Shown: piece by piece, positions 40,251 through 49,193 of the stretch
How the letters are laid out: every line of letters starts with the position of its first letter
Position numbering within the stretch: the stretch's first letter is position 1
From: Adhaeribacter aquaticus DSM 16391
GTDB taxonomy: Bacteria > Bacteroidota > Bacteroidia > Cytophagales > Hymenobacteraceae
Assembly: GCF_000473365.1 (NCBI RefSeq)
Contig: NZ_KI421517.1
Span: 4,006,001 to 4,070,000 of the forward strand
Direction of reading: 5' to 3'
Length of the DNA: 64,000 nt
Program-made: the position numbers and the translations under genes
The notes under the pieces: model-generated
Seen by the model: the letters and a program-made list of their open reading frames with translations, nothing else
Databases searched by the model: none
What the model was told of the DNA's origin: nothing

Positions 40251-41843
40251 TCAATAGCCTTCCCGGTCGTAAGCATGAACAGCAACATCCTTCGTCGTTT
40301 TATCTTTGGTTTCTTTACCTGCTTTTAATTCAGTCCCATTTTTCGTGTCAAATACTTTAGTTTTTTTCTTTAGTCCTTTAACCCTTGATGTATCAGTTAT
40401 TTTGTCTTCGCCCAATCCGCCATAAATTTCTATTTCGATACCCTTATCCACTTTTCCTTCAATTTCAAATTCATCATCTTCAGCCAACCCATGTAATATA
40501 AGTTTTTTAGTTTCCTGGTGGTTAAATACCCGGTAATAAATACTTCTTGGGTTTTCTTCTTTATCTTCAGGTATAGCGAATACTTCTACCGACGTGGTGT
40601 TATTGTCAATTCTTTTTACAGTAAACATTTCTTGTTCATCGGAGCCAACAATAGTTACTTCCTTTGCCAGGATCTTATAAAAATCTTGTGCCGCCTCCGG
40701 TAGTTGATCTACCCGTTTTTTTAATTTGGAAGAAGTTTTAGCTCCTTCTATTTTTTGAATGGGGTCCGGAAACAAAGAAATTGTTTTTTGTATAACCTCA
40801 TCTGTAATAGAACCTTTCATATCCTCCGCAATTGCAGCCCATTGTTCAGCCGTAACTTCATTTAAAAACCTTTGGTCTAAAAAGCGGGCATTAAAAATCA
40901 ATCCGCTTACATCTTCAATATTATGCCGGAAAGGTTTTAATTTTTGAACCAAAAATTTCCGGCTTACTAGCCAGGGCATGATGCCATCGGCAAAACGGTA
41001 AAATGTTTGATCCCGGTCTTTAGGTACGGGATAAAAAACTTTTGTCTTATTGTCCTTATCGGGATAAATTGCCCAGGTCCACTGACCTTCGTGGCGATCC
41101 CAATCGCCTATTAAAATATCATATAAACGTGCGCGAGCCAAAGCTAATTGATCTACCGAATTTTTATTTGATTTAAAACGGGCCCGTAACATTTCATCAC
41201 TTTCAACCAAATCAGTAGCATTTCCAAATTTTGGTGCCAACGATTTTTTGCCTTCGTATTTTTCTTCCAGCATTACCACCTTGCCCCTGAATTTTTCACT
41301 GAATTCTCCCAAGCCCTGGTAGTTTTTAGGTACATAGTACATTTCAGGATTAGTATAATGAATTTTAGAGGCCTGGGCCAGTGGAGGCAAGGTAAACGCA
41401 GCGTATGGATTACCGGCCGATGTTTGATCCCGCATAATATTGGCCACAAAAGTATTCCGTAAGGATTTAGACAAAGCTAAACTAGGATCTTTATCTAAGG
41501 TTCTTAACGAATAAAGTTTTCCGGCTTTATCTTTTAAAGTTAGACTGGTGGTTTGCATACCTCCCCCTAATTTTACCGGCTCCAGACCACCATGTATTTT
41601 ATGGATATCTATAACTGTTGCTGGCACAGGAGTGGCCCAAACTTGGCGGTAATGCCGGCCCCAAATTATTTCGTGTAACCGGCTTCTTTTATATTGTTTT
41701 CCGGCTGTAACCAAAACAGTATTAGTCGGAGAGGCAGATACGGCCTCATTTTTGGTATAAAGTGCATCCTCTTGAAAAAAATTCTTGCGGGCACAGTTAG
41801 TAAAGAAAATTAGTAAGGTTATACAAAGAAATCTTAGGTACAT
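40251..41843 (-). CDS. Lipoprotein with kinase-like DRH motif (paralogue A)
   Basis: 530 residues with a lipoprotein-type signal (LCITLLIFFTNC, Cys about 17). The body is a Bacteroidota family I know mainly as the N-terminal half of larger proteins ending in a BamA-like barrel; no barrel is present here. Seen: WGRHYRQVWATPV, LRTLDKDPSLAL, LYDILIGDWDRHEGQW (DRH at 249-251) and PVPKDRDQTFYRFADG (DRD at 276-278). The DWDRH plus DRD arrangement resembles the active site of CotH/HipA/FAM20-like kinases (inference). It is divergent from paralogue B with 151 bp between starts. Confidence 0.65.
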   Translation of the reverse strand: MYLRFLCITLLIFFTNCARKNFFQEDALYTKNEAVSASPTNTVLVTAGKQYKRSRLHEIIWGRHYRQVWATPVPATVIDIHKIHGGLEPVKLGGGMQTTSLTLKDKAGKLYSLRTLDKDPSLALSKSLRNTFVANIMRDQTSAGNPYAAFTLPPLAQASKIHYTNPEMYYVPKNYQGLGEFSEKFRGKVVMLEEKYEGKKSLAPKFGNATDLVESDEMLRARFKSNKNSVDQLALARARLYDILIGDWDRHEGQWTWAIYPDKDNKTKVFYPVPKDRDQTFYRFADGIMPWLVSRKFLVQKLKPFRHNIEDVSGLIFNARFLDQRFLNEVTAEQWAAIAEDMKGSITDEVIQKTISLFPDPIQKIEGAKTSSKLKKRVDQLPEAAQDFYKILAKEVTIVGSDEQEMFTVKRIDNNTTSVEVFAIPEDKEENPRSIYYRVFNHQETKKLILHGLAEDDEFEIEGKVDKGIEIEIYGGLGEDKITDTSRVKGLKKKTKVFDTKNGTELKAGKETKDKTTKDVAVHAYDREGY

Positions 41844-41994
41844 ATTTTAATTATATTCTTTTTGTTGTCAGGTTACAAGATCTGACCTTTTTTATAGTTG
41901 AGTAATGATTTACTAAGGGTATTAAACGAAATTTAGAAATTTAAGTATAAGTATTTAACTATATTATTATACGTATAAACGCGTAGGCACTACC

Positions 41995-43596
41995 GTGAAA
42001 AAAATTTTTATATTAATAAGTTTAAGTTTTGCCGGTTTACCTCAATCAAAAGAGTGTCGAGCAGGAGTTTTGGGTCAAGAACACCAGAACAAAGTTTTTC
42101 CTACAGTTAATCCGGATTCTTTAGTAACCGTTACAGCTGGCAAGCATTACCAGCGCAGCAAATTTTACCAGTTATTTTGGGGAAAACATTACCGTGATGT
42201 ATGGGCTACGCCTGTGCAGGCACCAATTCTAAATTTACAGCAAGAAGCAGGAGGACTGACTCCCGTTAAAAAAGGAGGTAGCTTTCAAACCAAAAACCTG
42301 CGGATGGTAAATCCGGAAGGTAAAGAGTTTGTAATTAGATCCATTGATAAAGATCCTTCTAAAGCATTGCCTTCGAAATTACAAAATGGTTTAGTGGGCA
42401 ATTTAATGCGCGACCAAACCAGTGTCATTCATCCGTATGGCGCTTTTATTGTACCTACCTTAGCCCGTGCAGCGGAAATTTATCATACGAACCCTAAGCT
42501 GGTCATTATTCCCGACGATCCAGCTTTAGGTGAATTTCAACAGGAATTTGGCCATATGCTGGCATTAGTGGAAGAAAGGCCGCAGGGGGAAAGGGAGGAA
42601 ATAGAAAGCTTTGGCAATTCTTCCCAGATTATAAGTTCCCGCAAAGCATTTTCTAAAATGGTTGGTTCCGGTTGCTATGCGGTGGATAGCCGCCAATACC
42701 TGAAATCACGGTTGTTTGATATGTGGCTGGGCGATTGGAGCCGGCGCGAAGATCAGTGGCGCTGGAGTACCTTTACCAACGGCAATCAAACTATTTATAA
42801 ACCTATTCCCCGTGATCGCGACCATGCTTTTTTCTTATTTAATGATGGGCTAATTACCTGGTTTACCAGTAAAATAAAAACTAATTACCAAACTTTTGGA
42901 TACCAGATTAAGGATGTAAAAGGATTGAATGGAAGTGCCCGACCAATGGATGAATATTTGTTGGCCATGCTCTCGAAAGAAGATTTTTTAGCGGTAGCGC
43001 AGGAAATGAAGAACCAGCTTTCAGATGCGGTTATTAAAGAAGCGATAGGGGTGTGGCCAGAGAATATTCAGGCCCTGACCGGTAAGGAATTTGAGCAAAA
43101 ATTAATTTCCCGCCGAAACCAAATGCCGCAGGTAGCTGAAAAGTATTATAACTTAATTTCCAAGTATGTAAGTGTAACTGGCTCCGACCGAAAGGATTTA
43201 TTTAAGATTGAACGATTAAACAATCGGGAAACCCGGATTAGTGTACATACTTTGGGAAAAGGGGATTGTGGCGAAATAAAACTAGGGGAACGTATTTTTA
43301 ATACCTCCAAAACAAAAGCGGTATCTATCTACGGCTTTGGGGGCAATGACGAATTTATTATTTCCGGTAAGGTAAAAAACGGAATAAAAGTCCGAATTTA
43401 TGATGGCGAAGGCCAGGATGTTATTAATGACAGCTCACAGGTAAAATCCATCCTGAAGAAAACCCGGATTTACAATTCACCTGATGGGAATACTGTTTCT
43501 GCCGGACCTAAAACGAAAGTAATCAAAAATAAATACCCGCTGGCGCATGAGTACAGCGGAGCGGGCTGGCTGCTTTTGCATAGGCTTCATGATTAA
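41995..43596 (+). CDS. Exported paralogue B with altered kinase-like motif
   Basis: 533 residues, GTG start (no ATG fits the signal MKKIFILISLSFAG). It aligns with paralogue A along its length: FWGKHYRDVWATPV, IRSIDKDPSKALPSKL, LFDMWLGDWSRREDQW and PIPRDRDHAFFLFNDG, ending in GNDEFIISGKVKNGIKVRIYDGEGQD. The motif that reads DRH in A reads SRR here at residues 249-251, so catalysis is probably lost if A is a kinase. It is likely periplasmic or surface exposed. Function unknown. Confidence 0.65.
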   Translation: MKKIFILISLSFAGLPQSKECRAGVLGQEHQNKVFPTVNPDSLVTVTAGKHYQRSKFYQLFWGKHYRDVWATPVQAPILNLQQEAGGLTPVKKGGSFQTKNLRMVNPEGKEFVIRSIDKDPSKALPSKLQNGLVGNLMRDQTSVIHPYGAFIVPTLARAAEIYHTNPKLVIIPDDPALGEFQQEFGHMLALVEERPQGEREEIESFGNSSQIISSRKAFSKMVGSGCYAVDSRQYLKSRLFDMWLGDWSRREDQWRWSTFTNGNQTIYKPIPRDRDHAFFLFNDGLITWFTSKIKTNYQTFGYQIKDVKGLNGSARPMDEYLLAMLSKEDFLAVAQEMKNQLSDAVIKEAIGVWPENIQALTGKEFEQKLISRRNQMPQVAEKYYNLISKYVSVTGSDRKDLFKIERLNNRETRISVHTLGKGDCGEIKLGERIFNTSKTKAVSIYGFGGNDEFIISGKVKNGIKVRIYDGEGQDVINDSSQVKSILKKTRIYNSPDGNTVSAGPKTKVIKNKYPLAHEYSGAGWLLLHRLHD

Positions 43597-43707
43597 GGCA
43601 AGATGGTTTTACAAAATTTAAGTCACTAGTTATAAATTCGTCTACTATCAGTTTTTCTGCTTTCGCAAATATTTAAATTAAAATATGAATAGCTAAAGCT
43701 TAAAACG

Positions 43708-45102
43708 CTAGAAAATGATAACCTTGTCTTTATGACTGGATCGGAGATAGCCCCGGATAATTTGCTGAACATCTTTATTATCCTTGTAAAACTTAATAGC
43801 ATCTTTAAAATCCTGTAAATTATTGGCCGAGAAGGTTTCATCTATATAACCAAATCCCAGATACCGGTTATTTTCTATAACAACCACTGTTTTTTCATTT
43901 GCCTGCCGCCCTTTGCCTATAATAACAAAATTATCGTACTCAAAACTAAAGGATTCAATGGCCGCATCCACCCGGGCATTGTATTCATCCGGCAATTCTT
44001 TGCCTATACATGCACCTTTACACTGGTGTACTTGGTAATCAAAGCAGGCCCCGTTCGATTTATAAAGTCCACTAAGTTTCTGGCACAAGTTGTATTTGGC
44101 TACTTTATGAAACAAAAAGGCTTTGGATTTAAAATGATTCGGTAAGGCTATGATAGGAGATCGTTCCGTAGATACCTTATCAAAAGAAAGACGTTTGTAC
44201 CCCTTTTCATCCACATCTAAATAAATTCCGGAGCTAAATACGCTTCGGCGCTGCTGCCGGTTATACTGAGGTTTTAAGCGTTTTATTTCGTCAGATTCAA
44301 ATAATAAAGCTACTAATTCACTGCCGGTTAGTTCATAGGTGATATCAGCAATCCGGTTTTTAAATTCAATGGACTTTTTACTCTTATAATCTATGTTGAA
44401 ATGCTGAATAATTCTTTTCCGGATGTTAATGCTTTTGCCTACATAAATTATTTCACCATCGCTATCATAAAAATAATAAACACCCGCTGCATCGGGTAAG
44501 GCATCTACTTGTTCCCTGCTAATTGCCGGAGGAAGCAGAGAGGTTTTAACAGCATTTTTAATGACTTTCTCCTGGGAGGTACTTTCTGCTGTGACAGAAA
44601 TTTCCTGTTTATTTATTTTCAGAAGCTTGTCAAATAAAATGGCAGTGGCTTCAGCATCCCCAATAGCGCGGTGGCGCATTTTTAATTCAATATCAATGCT
44701 CTTGCAAAGTTTGCCCAAGCTGTAAGAAGGTAAGCCTGGTATCAAAGAACGGCTTAGCCGCACCGTACATAAAGTTTTGCGTTGATAATTAAATCCCAGG
44801 TCAGAAAATTCTTTTTTAATAAAGGAATAATCAAATCGGACATTATGGGCAACAAATATTTTCCCATCAGTAAACTGCACAATTTCTTTAGCTACTTCAT
44901 GAAATTTAGGTGCGTCCCTTACCATGGCATCTGTAATACCGGTAAGCTGGGTAATGAAAAAAGGTATAGGTCGTTCCGGATTTATTAATGTGTTGTATTG
45001 ATCAACTATTTTCTCACCATCATGAATAAATATGGCTATTTCCGTAATTCGATCTTGTGAGGGTTGCCCTCCGGTGGTCTCAATATCAATGATAGCGTAC
45101 AA
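43708..45102 (-). CDS. DEDDh exonuclease fused to a GIY-YIG (UvrC/Cho-like) domain
   Basis: 464 residues. Residues 1-170 are a DnaQ-like 3'-5' exonuclease (IIDIETTGG, VAHNVRFDYSFI, HRAIGDAEAT). Residues about 200-285 are a GIY-YIG nuclease (GVYYFYDSDGEIIYVGKSI, QYNRQQRR). Further on, four Cys in the pattern C-x12-C-x7-C-x3-C (ending CFDYQVHQCKGAC) match the cluster region of UvrC. A DNA repair role is likely, with the exonuclease trimming near the incision (inference). The family is known as a polymerase III epsilon-like fusion. Confidence 0.88.
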   Translation of the reverse strand: MYAIIDIETTGGQPSQDRITEIAIFIHDGEKIVDQYNTLINPERPIPFFITQLTGITDAMVRDAPKFHEVAKEIVQFTDGKIFVAHNVRFDYSFIKKEFSDLGFNYQRKTLCTVRLSRSLIPGLPSYSLGKLCKSIDIELKMRHRAIGDAEATAILFDKLLKINKQEISVTAESTSQEKVIKNAVKTSLLPPAISREQVDALPDAAGVYYFYDSDGEIIYVGKSINIRKRIIQHFNIDYKSKKSIEFKNRIADITYELTGSELVALLFESDEIKRLKPQYNRQQRRSVFSSGIYLDVDEKGYKRLSFDKVSTERSPIIALPNHFKSKAFLFHKVAKYNLCQKLSGLYKSNGACFDYQVHQCKGACIGKELPDEYNARVDAAIESFSFEYDNFVIIGKGRQANEKTVVVIENNRYLGFGYIDETFSANNLQDFKDAIKFYKDNKDVQQIIRGYLRSSHKDKVIIF

Positions 45103-45225
45103 AACTATTTCTAATTTAAAGAGGGTAAATTTATTTATTAACCCTAAAAAGTATCGTTGGGTTCATAAATTTAGCAAAGCTAATTTTTTTAGCAATTTAA
45201 ACGATTAGGAAATAAATGAAAAATA

Positions 45226-45257
45226 AAAAAGAGCATCCTAATGGCTGCTCTTTTTCT
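45226..45257 (-). terminator. Terminator of the DUF2383 gene
   Basis: A 10-bp stem (aaaaagagca / tgctcttttt) whose T run lies on the minus strand after the DUF2383 stop. Confidence 0.75.
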
Positions 45258-45277
45258 TTAGTTTATAACTTTATATT

Positions 45278-45751
45278 CTAAACCTGCTGTTTCAGCATGG
45301 TTACCCTATTTTTAGCTTCCAAAATTTCGCTGTGTTGTTTTTCCACTACATTCCGTACTTCAGTGGGTAGTGAAGTATTAGAAAGTGCTTCTTCGTAAGT
45401 TTTCAAAGCGGCAGCATCTCCATTTTCACATTCACTTAAAATGGCCTGGCTACTATTACCAGTAATGGCAGATTTTAAATTGATCCAGCCTCTATGAACA
45501 GCCCCGGCAGCATCCATGGCTACGCTTTCTACAGTAGTATTTTGATTGGCTGAGAAACCAAATTGGTTGGCACAAGATTCTAATTCGTTCACAAAAGCCG
45601 CCCGTTGTTGCGACAACCGGCTTAGTTCTGCTTTTACTTGTGGGTTCTCAACACTTTCGGCGGCTGTTTCGTACCCCTTCATGCCGTCTTTTGCAGTTTC
45701 TAATAAGTCGGTTATAGCTTTTATTGCTTTATTATCCTGATTCATATCCAT
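45278..45751 (-). CDS. PA2169-type four-helix bundle protein (DUF2383)
   Basis: 157 residues, all helical, no signal. It begins AIKAITDLLETAKDGMKGYETAAES and contains ELSRLSQQRAAFVNELES, the ferritin-like layout of DUF2383. HRGWINLKSAITG is the family's central segment. Often stress-induced in related bacteria; function unknown. Single gene with its own terminator. Confidence 0.85.
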   Translation of the reverse strand: MDMNQDNKAIKAITDLLETAKDGMKGYETAAESVENPQVKAELSRLSQQRAAFVNELESCANQFGFSANQNTTVESVAMDAAGAVHRGWINLKSAITGNSSQAILSECENGDAAALKTYEEALSNTSLPTEVRNVVEKQHSEILEAKNRVTMLKQQV

Positions 45752-45882
45752 TTTTAATTCTCCTTAGTTTTAGTGTACGTTTCACGCTTTTTACCTTTAA
45801 ATAGGTAAAATTATATACTTTAATTGCCTATTATAAGTTGCACTAAAACTGGGACATAGGAAGAGTTAGCTAGATTTATTAT

Positions 45883-47001
45883 TTATGGATTAATATCTGG
45901 CTTCTTCCTGAATTTTTCAAAAAATTTTTCAAAAATTCCAGGACCATTATTAGCACTACTAACATCGCCCAACAAGAAACCAATTGGTTTAAGCGGTTCA
46001 TAAGAATCAAATAATACTTTAAGCACAGCTATCAAGGGAATAGATAGAATCATCCCGGTGGCACCCCAGATTTCACCTCCTAAAATTAAGGCAAGTATGG
46101 CCGCAAAAGGGTTAATACTTACTTTGGAACCGGTAATGTTAGGGGTAATAAAATTGCCTTCCAGAAATTGAACAAAAGTAAAAATACCAATAACAATTAC
46201 TGCATTACCGATAGAACCAGTGTTTACCAAAGTGTAGAGGGCAGGCAATAAAGCTCCGATTAAAATACCTATGTAAGGAATTATGGTTAAAATAGACGCA
46301 AATGTTCCAAAGAAAAAAGCGTAAGGAACACCCATAAATAATAAACCCATTGTATTTAAAAAAGCTACAATAACTATAACAATCATTAAACCAGATATAT
46401 AACTTTCTACTACTTTCTGGATATTATCTATTGTACTCATAAAGGCGTCCCTTTTTTCCCGGGCTATACATTGAAACATAAACCGCCGGAAATGGTCGCG
46501 GTAATACAACATGCAAAAAATGTAAATCGGAATTATGGTTACAGTACTTAAGGCGCCAGTAGTTAATGAAATGGTACTTCCCAGAAAGCGGGTACCGGTA
46601 TCTCGTATAGTTGATAAGTTTTTGGTAACTAGCTCATTTTTATTCGTAGGCTTAATTCCAAATTTCTGAAAAAGAAACTGTTGGGCATTATCGAAAAAGA
46701 CCATCAGTTTATCAGTTATATTACTAAGTTCTTCGGAAAAGCTCATTAACTGATGAGATAAAAACCAAATAAGAAGCCCTACTACTAAAAACACAATGGT
46801 TATGGCCAATACTATAGATAAAGACCGCGGGATTTTCAGACGTTCCATGCGTTCACAAAGCGGCAAAAGCAACAAGGCAAAAAGCATGGAAAAGCAAAGT
46901 GGGACCAAAAATGACTGGAAAGCCTGGAGCAGCCAGACAAGTAAAATGATTCCTAGTAAGACAACCGTGTATTTAAAATAATTAGGTAATTTTAGCTCCA
47001 T
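45883..47001 (-). CDS. AI-2E family transporter
   Basis: 372 residues with seven or eight membrane segments and a long periplasmic loop (about 85-150). Typical segments: FASILTIIPYIGILIGALLP and NPFAAILALILGGEIWGATG. The family name comes from TqsA-type exporters, but many members move other ions or solutes, so the substrate is open. It ends in a basic tail (FEKFFEKFRKKPDINP). Confidence 0.88.
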   Translation of the reverse strand: MELKLPNYFKYTVVLLGIILLVWLLQAFQSFLVPLCFSMLFALLLLPLCERMERLKIPRSLSIVLAITIVFLVVGLLIWFLSHQLMSFSEELSNITDKLMVFFDNAQQFLFQKFGIKPTNKNELVTKNLSTIRDTGTRFLGSTISLTTGALSTVTIIPIYIFCMLYYRDHFRRFMFQCIAREKRDAFMSTIDNIQKVVESYISGLMIVIVIVAFLNTMGLLFMGVPYAFFFGTFASILTIIPYIGILIGALLPALYTLVNTGSIGNAVIVIGIFTFVQFLEGNFITPNITGSKVSINPFAAILALILGGEIWGATGMILSIPLIAVLKVLFDSYEPLKPIGFLLGDVSSANNGPGIFEKFFEKFRKKPDINP

Positions 47002-47318
47002 TAAAGTAATTGATTACGGGCAGTAGTATTTATTTTATAAAAAAACGAAAAGATTAATCAATAGCTCCTAAATATAGTAAAAATTTAATTTATCCGTTCT
47101 TTATGGCTTTAAAAGGCGGTTTTCGCTTGTTTTATTGAACCTCCAACCCCTAAATTTGGTTACATATAAACAGAAATAAATATTTCTATATAGTTCAGCT
47201 TATTATGTAATTTTGATCGCCTCTCTTCTAAGAAACCACTCTAAATATTTTAGCATTTCAGGTTTTTTTAGTATCTTTAAGTTTAAATTCATTTCATTTT
47301 TACCACTTTTTATAAAGA
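47002..47318. other. Intergenic region with candidate parE promoters
   Basis: 317 bp between AI-2E (minus) and parE (plus). On the plus strand TAAATTTG (47151-47158, with TTG 21 bp upstream) and TAATTTTG (47208-47215) match the -7 consensus TAnnTTTG. No ORF or strong hairpin was seen. Confidence 0.4.
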
Positions 47319-49193
47319 ATGGCAGAAGTAAATAACGCTTATACCGAAGACAGTATTCGCTCGCTTGACTGGCGGGAGCATATTCGTTTACGTCCGGGTA
47401 TGTACATAGGTAAGCTCGGCGACGGGTCCAGCCAGGACGACGGTATTTATATTTTAGTAAAAGAAATTATAGATAACGCCATCGACGAATTTGTGATGGG
47501 CAATGGCAAAACCATTGAAATAAAAATATCCGACCACAAGGTGCAGGTGCGTGACTATGGCCGGGGAATTCCATTGGGTAAGGTAATCGATTGTGTAAGC
47601 AAGATTAACACCGGTGGTAAATACGACAGCAAAGCCTTCCAGAAATCGGTTGGTTTGAATGGGGTAGGTACGAAAGCGACTAACGCTTTAGCTTCTTACT
47701 TTAAAGTGCAATCGGTGCGCGACGGGCAAATGAAGGTTGCTGAATTTGAGCGTGGCGAATTAATCCAGGACCACCCGATTGTAGAAACCACGCAGCGCAA
47801 CGGTACTACTGTTACGTTTGTTCCGGATGATACTATCTTTAAGAACTACCGGTTTATTCCGGAGTACCTGGAAAACCAGGTGCGGAATTACGTATACCTG
47901 AATGCTGGTTTAACCGTGAATTTCAACGGCCAGAAATATTATTCAGAACACGGATTAAAGGATTTATTATCGCATAAAACAGACGTAGAGGCTTTACGCT
48001 ACCCAATTATTCACTTAAGAGGGGATGATATTGAATTAGCCTTAAGCCACGGCGACGAATACGGTGAAGAGTATTATTCTTTCGTTAACGGCCAGTACAC
48101 CACCCAAGGCGGTACGCATTTAGCAGCTTTCAGAGAAGCTATTGCCAGAACGGTAAAAGAGTTCTTTAAAAAAGATTACGAAGCCTCTGATATTCGAGCA
48201 TCTATAATTGGTGCAATTTCTATTCGGGTACAAGAGCCAGTTTTTGAATCGCAAACCAAAACCAAATTGGGTTCTATTGCCATGGCTCATGACGGGCCTA
48301 CCGTTCGTGGTTACATTAATGACTTCATTAAAGAGCATTTAGATAACTTCCTGCACAAAAATCCGGCAGTGGCCGATGCCATGAAGCGCCGGATTGAGCA
48401 AAGTGAGCGCGAACGGAAGGATATGGCCGGCATCAAAAAACTGGCTAACCAACGTGCCAAGAAAGCCAACCTGCATAACCGCAAGCTCCGTGATTGCCGT
48501 GTACATTTTACCGACGAAAAAAGCGATAAACACCTGCTTTCGACATTGTTTATCACCGAGGGTGATTCGGCGAGTGGTTCTATTACGAAATCCCGCAATG
48601 TAGATACGGAAGCGGTATTTAGTTTGCGTGGTAAGCCTTTGAACTGCTACGGCCTGAAGAAAAAAGTGGTGTACGAAAACGAGGAGTTTAACTTGTTGCA
48701 GCATGCCCTTAATATTGAAGAAAGCCTGGAAGATTTGCGCTATAACCGTGTGGTAATTGCTACCGATGCCGACGTAGATGGAATGCACATTCGCTTGCTG
48801 CTGATGACATTCTTCTTACAGTTTTTCCCGGATTTAGTTAAAAATGGACACTTGTTTATTCTGGAAACACCTTTGTTCCGGGTACGCAACAAAAAAGAAA
48901 CCATTTATTGCTACAACGAAACCGAAAAGCAGGCAGCTATGAAAAAGCTGGGGAAGAATCCGGAAATCACCCGCTTTAAAGGTTTAGGTGAGATTTCGCC
49001 GGACGAGTTCGGTAAGTTTATTGGTGATAATATCCGGTTAGAGCCGGTTATTTTAAATGCTGAAAACTCTATCCCTAAAATTTTAAGCTATTTTATGGGT
49101 AAGAATACACCGGAACGCCAGAATTTTATTATTGATAACCTCAAAATTGAGAAAGACATTGTTGAGGATGTAGAGGAAGAAGTTTATGCTTAA
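47319..49193 (+). CDS. parE: DNA topoisomerase IV subunit B
   Basis: The ATPase subunit of the type IIA enzyme that decatenates chromosomes. 624 residues, short as for ParE. Seen: the GHKL ATPase motifs [23 protein letters not shown] and [13 protein letters not shown]; the TOPRIM motif [11 protein letters not shown] and [12 protein letters not shown]; and [13 protein letters not shown]. It overlaps parC by 8 bp (the last codons contain atgcttaa), which implies translational coupling and equal amounts. Length and pairing favour ParE over GyrB. Confidence 0.94.
   Translation: MAEVNNAYTEDSIRSLDWREHIRLRPGMYIGKLGDGSSQDDGIYILVKEIIDNAIDEFVMGNGKTIEIKISDHKVQVRDYGRGIPLGKVIDCVSKINTGGKYDSKAFQKSVGLNGVGTKATNALASYFKVQSVRDGQMKVAEFERGELIQDHPIVETTQRNGTTVTFVPDDTIFKNYRFIPEYLENQVRNYVYLNAGLTVNFNGQKYYSEHGLKDLLSHKTDVEALRYPIIHLRGDDIELALSHGDEYGEEYYSFVNGQYTTQGGTHLAAFREAIARTVKEFFKKDYEASDIRASIIGAISIRVQEPVFESQTKTKLGSIAMAHDGPTVRGYINDFIKEHLDNFLHKNPAVADAMKRRIEQSERERKDMAGIKKLANQRAKKANLHNRKLRDCRVHFTDEKSDKHLLSTLFITEGDSASGSITKSRNVDTEAVFSLRGKPLNCYGLKKKVVYENEEFNLLQHALNIEESLEDLRYNRVVIATDADVDGMHIRLLLMTFFLQFFPDLVKNGHLFILETPLFRVRNKKETIYCYNETEKQAAMKKLGKNPEITRFKGLGEISPDEFGKFIGDNIRLEPVILNAENSIPKILSYFMGKNTPERQNFIIDNLKIEKDIVEDVEEEVYA

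Noticed and set aside
48339-48788. 149-codon open frame antisense to parE
   Set aside because: Fully inside a conserved gene, no ribosome binding site or family pattern.
49186-49193. parE/parC overlap as a frameshift error
   Set aside because: Both proteins have complete ends; the 8-bp overlap is a normal coupled start.
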